Below, in pieces: positions 32,345 to 42,215 of a stretch of 64,000 bases of DNA. The notes under the pieces are model-generated. The model saw nothing but the letters and a program-made list of their open reading frames with translations, was not told the origin of the DNA and ran no database searches. A program made the translations under genes and the position numbers. The DNA lies in NCBI RefSeq assembly GCF_963855985.1, contig NC_087095.1:382001-446000 (forward strand), in the 5' to 3' direction. Source of the stretch: Ostrinia nubilalis (lineage: Eukaryota; Arthropoda; Insecta; Lepidoptera; Crambidae). Within the stretch, counting starts at the first letter, position 1. Each line of letters starts with the position of its first letter.

Positions 32345-33447
32345 CAGTGTGAGTCACGTTAAAGTGTACATATGAAAATAAATGAAACTAGACCTATATT
32401 TATCGACAAAAAAGAGGTCAAAATTTTTTTGAGATTTTTTTTTAATTTTTTATCGAATTTTTTTTCTTCCAATTATTTATTGTAAAGAAAACGTAATAAC
32501 TTTTAAACTAAGCGGTATATCCTGATAAAATAAAAACAGTAATAATGCTAAATAACAGGCGATACTAAAAAAATACATAAACTACCCAGAAAATGCCAAC
32601 AAATAATAAAAAATAAGACTTTTTGAAAAAAATCTGCTTAAAAATTCGTATTTTTTTGGTTATTTGATAAATTTCTCAAAAAAATGTCCCTATAACAGGT
32701 GGTTTTTATTACTTTGTATTATTCTCTATCGTATTATCTTTGTAAAACCAAAAATCGCATGTCTCAATCCCTATCACAACATTTGCTATGATCGTTTGAA
32801 CAAAGGCCTGCCACAACATTATTCTCCGCTACAGGTAGAGACAATTTTAATTTTAACTAAAATGCTTATTTTACTTCGAAATCTTTTGTTTTTATTTGAA
32901 ATCTAACTTGTCTTTATCAAAATTACAAATCTAGAGCCATTTTCAGTTTCGTTGTTAACGAAGCGTTGAATGGCGCGCCCGGAGAGGCTTACTTCAAACA
33001 ATCATTGCAAACGTTGTGATAGGGATAGAGACATGGGATTTTTGATTTTACGAAGGTAATACGATAGAGAATAATACATAGTAATAAAAACCACCGGTTA
33101 TAGGGGCATTTTTTGGAGAAATTTATCAAATAACCAAAAAAACACGAATTTTTAAGCAGATTTTTTTCAAAAAGTATCATTTTTTATTATTTGTTGGCCT
33201 TTTTTGTGTATTTTATGTATTTTTTTAGTATTGCCTGTTATTTAGCATTATTACTGTTTTTATTTTATCAGGATATACCGCTTAGTTTAAAAGTTATTAC
33301 GTTTTCTTTGTAATAAGTAATTGAAAGAAAAAAAAATCGATAAAAAATTAAAAAAAAATCTCAAAAAATTTTGACCTCTTTTTTGTCGATAAAAATAGGT
33401 CTAGTTTCATCTATTTTCATATGTACACTTTAACGTGACTCACACTG
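32345..33447. mobile_element. 1103-bp fold-back element, 460-bp arms
   Basis: CAGTGTGAGTCACGTTAAAG at 32345 is repeated in inverse at 33428-33447; TATA flanks both ends (32341-32344, 33448-33451). The two arms, about 32345-32806 and 32986-33447, stay similar over their whole length (over 90 percent by eye). They surround a unique centre of roughly 180 bp. Because the arms mirror each other, the same short peptide (INFSKKCPYNRWFLLLCIIL) is encoded in both directions, at 32664 on plus and near 33130 on minus; this is a by-product of the inverted repeat unless shown otherwise. No transposase. A transcript would fold into a long double-stranded hairpin. Confidence 0.9.
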
Positions 33448-33451
33448 TATA

Positions 33452-35006
33452 GTTACCAAAACGGAGTTAGTTTTCAACTTCATATTGCGTAATGTCTTAA
33501 AATAGTATCCAAAACATACTCTATTCTATTTTTATTTTCGCGTGGGCCTTAGATCCTCTGACTTCAGACTGTTTTTTGAGTCGCTAAAGGCGTATAAAGT
33601 AACTTTATAAGCAGTAGAATTATTGCTGAAATTCAGGAGTATTTTTCTTGATTAATTACCAGTGTATTGTATAAATAATTCGTAATCAACTAACATGAGG
33701 TTAATCTTCATCATCTCCTCTTCAAAATTTCGGTGCGCCATTTCTGTACGTTACCTACTCATATTGGTTCAGTTAATCCAATCATAGCGAACTTTAGATT
33801 GAACCTCTTTGTCCAGTTTTGCCCGCAGAAACTTATAGGCACTACGAGCAATCAAAGCCTTAGTTTGCAATCGAACTCAAAGCACCCTGTGTATAATCCC
33901 GAGGGTGGCACACACGGCGTCCGAAGTTTACGCAAATATCCCCCCGGCTGGACCCCGGTCGAGAACAATTTCTTAATAGGCCATAACTTGGAGTTAGCAG
34001 CTTACGTGCTCGCGTTAGTGTCAACTTCACAGTCACCGTTGACCGTTGCGGCCTTTACAATTAATTACTGGATTTCTTGACCGTTGTTTCGAGTTCTGCT
34101 ATTTGTATTAGATTAATTCAATGGCGTTTACGGGAGAACTTACCGCTGTGTTGTGTTAAGAATTGAATTTGGGCCTTAGTAGTTAAGCTGGCTTAAGATA
34201 TTAAGCTTCTGGAACACGGCCGGCGTTGACGGTGCATGGCGTGACGTTTCTATGTACTCGTTCATACAATTTGAAAGTTAGGGTACTTTCGGCGTCACAC
34301 TCGCATCGTATGGTTTAATTACTATAATATCAGGATGTCTTGATTTATGTAAAGGGATTCTTTATTTTAATAAAAATTCAATCCAAATATACTACTATCA
34401 CACCAATAACTTAGACCAACGTAAGCACAGCTTGTCCTGTGCAGGGAGGTGCTGCGGCCAGACTGCACGTGTCTGCATCATGCCATTCATCGCACTGACA
34501 GCAAAACAGATCATTGTAATATGCCTATTTGTAGAAACGGGTCATTTTAAAAATATCGATATTCTGAATAAAATATATCAAAAAGCATCTGCTATTTGAA
34601 GAAAAAGAAAATGCAGAAGAAGGTTCAGTAGTAGTCAGATGGGGACTTCAGAAGAAACTTGATCAGCAATACTATACCACCATACCACTACAACCATACA
34701 TGTAACATGACATACATTACAAAACAGTAATGTAATTTGGACATTCCAATATGTCAAGAGCAATTAAACAACCATCACCCCCAACAATTAAAAAGGCGCC
34801 ATCATAATGGACAAAAAGCTCTCGATTTGATAAATGCCGGCAATATCGCGCTGTCGGTACTGGCTCGCACCTATTCACGTGGGTGATGGATTGCGGCGGC
34901 GATTAGGGCGAGCTGACCTGTTCTTTCATATCGCACTAATGGCCGCCCGTACCTCTGTGTACCTTTATATCCCGGCGAGGTACAAGCGCTGGAAGAGGCA
35001 GAGAGT
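33452..35006. other. Unannotated DNA
   Basis: Frames at 33733-34080 (115 codons) and 34834-35079 lack recognisable domains; the second runs into the palindrome. GC islets at 33900-33960, 34200-34250 and 34840-34990 are separated by AT-rich DNA. Confidence 0.45.
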
Positions 35007-35326
35007 ATCCCATCAAAAACAATACTTGTCAAAAAAACCAAGTCTCGCAACTCAGTTGTTCTACGGTAAAAAGTTGTGAGATCCATGTAATACCAAGTCC
35101 AGGCCAGGAAATCTTTAACGTTTTACATAAATTATTGACTTGGCCATCGCACTAAATAATTTAATTTACACGTGTTTTCATGCGATGGCCAAGTCAATAT
35201 ATTTATGTAAAACGTTAAAGATTTCCTGGCCTGGACTTGGTATTACATGGATCTCACAACTTTTTACCGTAGAACAACTGAGTTGCGAGACTTGGTTTTT
35301 TTGACAAGTATTGTTTTTGATGGGAT
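35007..35326. repeat. Near-perfect 320-bp palindrome
   Basis: The arm 35007-35151 (145 bp) is reverse-complementary to 35181-35326 (146 bp) with a single one-base length difference near the inner end. The spacer is only 29 bp. Complementarity ends sharply on both sides. Such identity implies a very recent inverted duplication or gene conversion between arms. It may belong to the repeat family that continues to the right, because ACTTGGCCATCGCAC resembles the ACTTGGCGGTTGCAC of the adjoining tandem unit. Confidence 0.93.
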
Positions 35327-35536
35327 CTCATTTCTTTTTGTATTTTGTAGACAGCAGTTATGTATCTAGAAAACTGGACCGAAATTGAAAAATTTTACTC
35401 GACTTGGCGGTTGCACTACCGTGCCCCCAAATCTCATTTCTTTTTGTATTTTGTAGACAGCAGTTATGTATCTAGAAAACTGGACCGAAATTGAAAAAAA
35501 TTACTCGACTTGGCGGTTGCACTACCGTGCCCCCAA
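35325..35536. repeat. 106-bp tandem duplication, two copies
   Basis: The unit starting ATCTCATTTCTTTTTGTATT occurs at 35325-35430 and 35431-35536, differing by about two bases in an A/T run. Each ends with GGCGGTTGCACTACCGTGCC and CCCAA. Its left edge coincides with the outer edge of the palindrome's right arm. Confidence 0.93.
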
Positions 35537-35901
35537 ATATTTTAGTTTTTCCTTGATTCATACACCAAACACTACTTATATTCCAAATTTGAAGCTTCTA
35601 GGTCTGCTAGAAGTGCCTTAGAATTTTGATGATCGGTGAGTCAGTCAGTGAGTCAGTGAGTGACAAAATTAAGTAACTTTGACCCGTTATAATTCTTAAA
35701 CTACTGGTTCAAATTGAATGAAATTTTAAATATACCGTGTCTTTACAATGCCTGCATAGCTAATGAAAATTCCGCCTTCTAGTTTTATCCACAACGAAGT
35801 TACAGGCAGTCGAAAATGGCCTGAATTGCTTCGAGAAAAGGATGGTACGGCCGTGCCGCTTTTTTGCTCGACTTGGTGGGGGCACTGCCGTGCCCCCAGA
35901 T
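35537..35901. repeat. Diverged continuation of the tandem-unit repeat
   Basis: The segment closes with CTCGACTTGGTGGGGGCACT and GCCGTGCCCCCA, a diverged version of the end of the 106-bp unit (CTCGACTTGGCGGTTGCACT, ACCGTGCCCCCA). It is therefore probably one repeat element with a repeated 3' block. GATCGGTGAGTCAGTCAGTG wording recurs in lepidopteran genomes. Class not determined. Confidence 0.55.
35636..35663. repeat. GTGAGTCA short tandem repeat
   Basis: Degenerate repeats of GTGAGTCA/GTCA over 28 bp within the repeat-derived segment that follows the 106-bp tandem units. Confidence 0.8.
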
Positions 35902-35998
35902 AGAACAGAGAGTTGGGAAGAAGAAGACGCATCAAGCCAAACACTGTAGTACCATGCGGTAGAAGTAGATACGAGTTTGCTATAAAATGTAATATTTA

Positions 35999-36116
35999 GG
36001 CTGAGTTGCACCAACTTACTTTGACCGTAAGTTTAACAATAATCGGTGCTTTTTATATGGAGTTTGACAGATTTTTGACGTTTGTCAAAGTTAAAGTAAG
36101 ATGGTGCCACCCAGCC
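35999..36116. mobile_element. TTA-target MITE (GGCTGAG family), copy A
   Basis: Starts GGCTGAGTTGCACCAACTTA and ends TAAGATGGTGCCACCCAGCC, imperfect inverted repeats of about 30 bp. TTA at 35996-35998 and 36117-36119 is the 3-bp target duplication, typical of PIF/Harbinger-type elements. It is 118 bp long and non-coding. Related copies are at 29136-29258 and 57345-57421. Confidence 0.88.
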
Positions 36117-36119
36117 TTA

Positions 36120-36808
36120 GATTTGTTGGCGACTGCAATAGCTGACCTTTGCTTGGCCAGTTCCTCATCCTACTTAATGCAGCCTCTTCAATTTGATTTT
36201 TTAGTCATCCCAATATGATTGAGAAAGTCACTTTTGGATGCTGTCACATAAGAGATATGAATAGGTTAAACGGTTGGTAAAAATAGTTCTAATGACGTCT
36301 CTATGAACACTACAATTTGAGGAAATACAAACATTAAAGTTAAAAGCGTCAATAACTTGTTGAAACCATTTCCCGCAAGCCTGAGTTCTGTGGCGGCACC
36401 TGTCGGCGGGCGGCTGTCAAATGTACAAGGGTCATTACTTAGCCCATCACCGCAGTAATTAATACGCCGGTTTTGCTGACGCCGGCCGCCGGCCGCCGGG
36501 AACGCCCTGATCGGTCAAATCCGAATTATTATGAGATTTTGAGCGGTACTATCAGGTACGACTAGCTTTTTGTGTTTCCTACTATGCTTTTTGGTAGTGG
36601 GTTTCTGATATTTCCATGTCATGATCACGAAAATGAAGTTAGTAACCAGTAACCTTGCAAGTTTAAGTTTGTAATTAATTATATGCACATTAATTCTTTT
36701 GGCCACGTAATCTATGTTGACTTAAAAGTTTAATATCCCAAGCAACTATTCTTGTTCTTGTCTACCACTAGATACGTCAATGACTGAACGACCTGTCCCA
36801 CCGGGTAG
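36120..36808. other. Unannotated DNA with a GC-rich islet
   Basis: The islet at 36380-36510 has CGCAGTAATTAATACGCCGG at about 36450 and tandem GGCCGCC words. No coding frame or repeat recognised. Confidence 0.45.
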
Positions 36809-36928
36809 ACCGTGGCATTTACGAGCAATTCCACCGGCAACAATGCGTAGTGCTCCGACTGCCCTCTATGCACTAAATTACCTTGTGACAGCTCAAGTAG
36901 CCGATAACTGCTCGGCCTTGAGGACGTG
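36809..36928. repeat. Duplicated blocks A and B, first pair
   Basis: Block A (about 36809-36892) has ATTTACGAGCAATTCCACCG and TACCTTGTGACAGC; block B (36901-36928) has CCGATAACTGCTCGGCCTTG. Diverged relatives occur in the order B' (37393-37420) then A' (37469-37542). No terminal repeats or coding frame explain them. Confidence 0.55.
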
Positions 36929-37392
36929 TTCGTTGATTAGGTACTTTGCCAGTTGACCATTGGGTTGGATTTTAACAGCTAATAGTGCGTTAGTTCCCTT
37001 CACAAAATTACCTCATTATGATTATGGTACTACTAGTAAGCTGCAGTTATGTTCTTGTTGTTCGTCATATTCAAATATCTTGACCTCTTAGAAATCATAA
37101 TTAATTTGAATATAATTTTCAAATTAGTTTGAGATGCGACTCTTAACGCTAAAAATTTAAAATCATAATTAATTTTACTGTACCTAAAGAGCATTGCAAT
37201 TTCTTAGCCTTTTTTCAGTAACTAAGAGACCTGATCGTGAGTGAATACGTTAGCATTGACGACCGATTAATAAATGGACGCACATAATTCTTCCTAGTTA
37301 GAAGACTATTTGAATAATCTAATCGGTTGTGTTATATTGTACATCCCGTTGTTCGCCTTCGGTCCCTAAATATCTTCGTGATAGTTCCAACA

Positions 37393-37542
37393 GCCCGTAA
37401 CTCCTAGGTCTTGAAGACGGAATATCTTGACAACGCAGGCACATTAATTAGTTTGGCCGTCTTGTTGGACCATGCAATTACGAGGAATCTCACCGGCCAC
37501 AATACGCAGTGCCCTCCAGTCACTAAATCACCTCGTGACAGC
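37393..37542. repeat. Duplicated blocks B' and A', second pair
   Basis: B' reads CCCGTAACTCCTAGGTCTTG, and A' reads CAATTACGAGGAATCTCACC and CACCTCGTGACAGC. Both clearly resemble blocks B and A upstream in direct orientation but in swapped order. The mean identity by eye is about 70-75 percent. Confidence 0.55.
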
Positions 37543-40500
37543 GTCCGCTGCCCGTCACTGGCTGTACCTGGGCGGCGATCAAACAGTAATTAATCTCTGC
37601 CCCCCATTAGGGGGTGACCCCCGGCGACGCTACGGTGCCGGGTTTCAGGTGTCCGGTCAGTTGTACGGGAAATGAGGTGTGTTGGAAGTGATGGGGACTT
37701 GGTGGATTCGTTTTTGTGAATAGATCGACCTTTTTGCGTAGGAATTAGCGAGTCACTTTGGAGGTAGCCTTTAGTATTTTAGGAAAATAATTATTTGAAA
37801 CGTAATCTTCTCTCGTGTGGGTTTTAAGAACGAAGGGCACCACGCTGGATTCAGACTTTAGTGGCCGCCTTTGGCAACTGGCAAGGCTAAATTGGACCAA
37901 ATAACATTTCAGGCATCACGCTGCCCTTTAATATACTTTTTATTTGTAGTACGATCCAAAATCGTACACACTTTACTCGTATACATTATCGTAAAGTGTG
38001 TGCTACAGTGTCTTACAAAGCGCGCTAAAACTGCACTCTGTCCCATACGCGCGATATGAAGATATCAATAAGTGCAGCGCCGCAGTCGCACGCTATCAAA
38101 CCGCACTCACATCGCAGCCGATAACGGGCAGGAGAGGGACACACCGAGCTCAGTGCTGCAAGCTGGAACTATGCTGGACAGGTACATGGGGAATAGAATA
38201 GCCCCAGGGTGTGCGAAGGACCTTGGTTGCTTTGGAAGTTTATGGATACAACATTAGAAGTCCTACGGTACGGCTGAAAATTATTTATTATCATCTATTA
38301 ATAATTAGGTACCTACATTACATCTTTGTTTGTCATTCTAAGGATCGTATACAATTCCCAAATAAAAGCGGTTGGTTGAACGATGAAAAATAGCAAAATT
38401 ATACTTTATATGATAGGTACATAATTATGTTCTTACCCTATGATGCATAATATTAATCAATACATTCGTAATTATTATTAGTAAATTTTTAGCACCTACA
38501 TTTAACTTGTTTTGTGTGAATGACTAACGCAGCGTAAATACCCTAACGGAAACGGTCCGATAACCTAACCATAACATTAATTAATTCAATAGCTTGAAGA
38601 CAATAAGTTAAATAACAAGCTGAATGTGTGTAATCAATTATGAAATTAAACTTTAAACTTCTATTTATACTTTTCTTATTCATACACCCTAATCTGTAAA
38701 AAAATAACTTTTGTAAGATCTCGAGTCTTGTATGGTAGTTTTTCTCAGAACTTAATGGATGGATTTCATGACAAGCAAACTATTTCACCTTTCGCTGAAA
38801 ATATGCTTCCTTCAATGATTTTCAGATTGGCCAGTTGTTACGATTGCATAGAATTGGCGGAGATTTATTTTGATGAACCAGAGGAAAACTGAGCCTAATT
38901 TTATAAAAATCCCAAAGCAGAGCCATCTCGTATGAGCTTCCGTGAAATGCCAATGTCTCGCTGTGCCCCAGGCTTGCTAGATTGTAAAGAAGTTTTCATA
39001 TAGAGGTGATTTATCGCGCTCATCGCAGCTCGTGGGCAGCTGGCGGGCTCATATCTCGCCGCTGACTGAACACTTTATTCGCTGCTGTCGTGAGGTCAGG
39101 AATCCAGGATATACTGCTCGAATCCGCGGTCAGTGTGACTGCGTTTGATTTCGATACAGTGTTCCTTTAGGGAATTCAGTTCTATAGATTGGGTTGTAAG
39201 TTTGAACATGACACTTCTTTTAGCTCTGTTTTAGTATTAGGGGATAGGACAGCAACGGTGTGTTTCCAAAACTATGCAGGTGTTAGTTTGGTTCTGTTGT
39301 CCATATATTTAGGGCATTATTTAAATTAACTCTTACAAGAGGGAATAAATAACACTCCATTAGTTAACTACTGTAATTCTTATAGGGAATTGATAGTCAA
39401 ACAAAAAACTAATCCGTGTAACAAACACCCTTAATAAATCAATGCTCCCTTTGTTACCTAAGATGAAAGCAAGCCAACGTAATTTCCTTTCATTGCTCTA
39501 CCTACACAGCAATTTTTAATCATGGCGATTGTGACATACAGGCGTCATGCCTAAACGCTCCCATAATTTCTCCAGCGTCGGGAATGAAGACGTCTTGCGC
39601 GTCGCGCGGCCTGCATACGAATGGCGCTTATTTTGAGCACTTGACCACAGCTGGGGGAAAGCAGCTTGGCCATCGAAAGCCAGCTTCTGTGAGATGTATT
39701 AAAACCCACTTATATGCTGTGAAAATTTTTGAACAATTGGTGATTTTGATTACCATCAGCGTCTGGAAAATTGGGAATGTAGCGAAGGCTTATCTTTCTT
39801 TGAAGTACAGAATAATAATTTTCAAGAGATCGTTTTGAAATATTTCTCAGGAAGTGAAATATTGTTAATGTTAATTTTTTTAGAAATTAAGTTCTTAAAC
39901 CGTAATTGATCTGAAAATTCTTCATGATTTTGTTAGTAAAATGAACTTTTGTAAATCGTCTGTTCGATATGCGATACTTTCAATTTTGTCAATTGAGTAC
40001 CTATTATTGCTATGAGTATACCTAGTTCTTACTAAGCAGACGGCCATTAATTTAGACTGATGGGTTCACAGACGTAGAGCGCCTTCTAATTGATAGAGCA
40101 GGCTGACCACGCTGTGTTGTGACTCAACGCTCATACGCTTCTGTTGTTTCACTCATAGAGTCTAATGGATTCCATGACCTCTGTATTTGTATTTCTATGG
40201 GGTACGGACAATATGTAAAAAGTACACCGAAATGAAACTACGAAATAACAACGGTGATTTCGTTGAGAAAAAGTGATATGGAGTAAATGAACTAAACGTT
40301 GCGGTACCTACTACGTATGTATTCTGTCTGCTCGATCAACACAATTTATTATTCAATTTTTTAGACAACACTCAAGTTTATATTTGCAAGCTAAATATGA
40401 TAAGCACAATTACCTATTCAGCATAAAATAGTAAATTTTCTAATTGACGTTAACCTATTTTCCATAAGTTCTCTATACGCATTTTGTGTAGATAGATTAC

Positions 40501-42139
40501 GTTATTTACTGTAGTATTATTATGTACGTCGAGCTGCTCCCTGTCCAAGATTTTACCCGCGAAAAGTTTTGTAGCGTAGGGGTTATTTTGATGATTATTT
40601 TTTGATGAATACGAGTTTAAAGTTGTAAAAAGTTGAAAAGTTTTTTAAAGTTTTAAGCTCACATTCACATTATTACAGTTTTTGCTTGAAGTAACATACA
40701 TTCATAAATTATCCCATTATTTTAAATTTGAATGACATATGGAAACCACTAGGCATTTAAGGTTCTAACCGTCTTAATTCAGGAGTGAGTGCTCAAGGTA
40801 TTCGAGCGCGCCAGAGCTAGGTTATGAGGTGTCGCCGGCGCCGCAATAAGCGCGATATGAGACATTCCTGGCGCGTGGGCCGACGCCTGCGAAATGCTGC
40901 CATTTGCTCCTGCGCCACGTAGCAGTGACGTCACTGTTAAGATCTACCTTCAGCACGTCTTTATTAGCGAGCCGATGGTGCTTTTAGTACAAGGGTCTTT
41001 AGTCAGTATTATGAGTGCTCTACAGTCCTTCTTTGACAATCTAAATCTGACGATCTGGCATGGCATCTTCTCCATCTTCAGTTCGTCCCTACCCCCACCC
41101 AAAATTGATTCTCTAATACTTGTATACCTTTACTATATCGTTGGTGGGATAATTTTAATCTAGTGAAATAGATAACAATAATTATGTAGGACGTGAGCGG
41201 GACCGGCCGTGCGACATACATCACGCGGCCTGACTGATGGCCCGCCTTACTGACCAGTCAGGCCAAGTCATAAGCGATCGTTGTATGCTTCCCTTGTATC
41301 AATTATCAAGGAAGAAACAAGGAAAAGACGTATTTTCTTGATGTTATGTAGTACGGCAAATCTGCGTTTCCTAATATATAAATCTTGTTGTTTACGTTCA
41401 TAATTTTCATAGATCTGTTACTCACTTATTTGGGTATATTTTATTCTAAAATGTAGCCGTTGTCTGCTACTTTACCTTTGTTTACAAGCTCACTCGAAAA
41501 ATACTTTTGTTTAGACAACAATTAGATTTTTCAGCTTAATCTTCACGATTTAACGTTAATGTCTTTATCAAACGCCATAGGCTACAATTTTTGATCTTAT
41601 CTTTTATTTATTAGCATTTATTAAAAAGTACTAATTCCTACCTTCGCTTTTGCCTTGTACCCCTCCTTGCCCTTAGTCCAAGGGCCCTCGGAAAAAGGCC
41701 TCTTTACCTTCCACTAAAACTAGTAAATAGTCGGATTAACTCCACACATAAATCAGCAGGAGCACCGGCCGCGGCGATAGTGATCTGCGCGGATTGAACC
41801 TGGGACCCGGCCGATAAAACTTTCCTTATTAATGTGGGCAAGTTCGGATGCTGAGTTATGTGGTGGATATTGTTGGTCAAGTCGCGTAACGGTCTATTAT
41901 CGGCTAGATCCACTCAGAAATAGCCAAAAATGTAAACAAACTATTCATCATTTTCATGTTGCTGTCATGCTCTACATACTTGATGTTTACTTTGACTTTG
42001 GTGGGTTAGGTAACACTTCAGTGGGTGATTTATGTAAACATTAATAAATTGTTTGTAACTGTGTTCAATATCTACTGAAGTCTGATTAGGTAAATTTAAT
42101 TTTATTCCTACCGTCTCTTAAAGCTATAGTTCATTCGTT
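37543..42139. other. Unannotated AT-rich DNA
   Basis: No gene recognised. Two adjacent hairpins lie at 37951-37965 (ACGAT/ATCGT) and 37966-38001 (11-bp stem ACACACTTTAC, 14-nt loop). GC islets occur at 37540-37660, 38070-38150, 39005-39075, 40805-40920 and 41190-41270. Frames at 39584-39838, 40894-41163 and 41704-41913 have no domains. Confidence 0.45.
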
Positions 42140-42215
42140 TCAACCGAATTCCGCCCATTACTGGACAAAAGCCTCCCCCCACGGATTTCCACAGCGACCC
42201 TGCCCATAGTTTTCT
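42140..42215 (-). mobile_element. RTE-related LINE 3'-end fragment
   Basis: On the minus strand: GGAAATCCGTGGGGGGAGGC followed by TTTTGTCCAGTAATGGGCGG. This is a variant of the W-K-S-L-G-E-A-F-V-Q-type RTE 3' end seen at 5278-5482. No target duplication was found, and the sequence is more diverged than the other stubs. Confidence 0.55.

Noticed and set aside
32664..33180. Mirrored short peptides in the two arms of the fold-back as a conserved protein
   Set aside because: Any frame in one arm reappears inverted in the other; no domain, start context or other evidence of coding.
33733..34080. 115-codon open frame as an exon
   Set aside because: Composition follows a GC islet; no homology recognised and no convincing splice sites.
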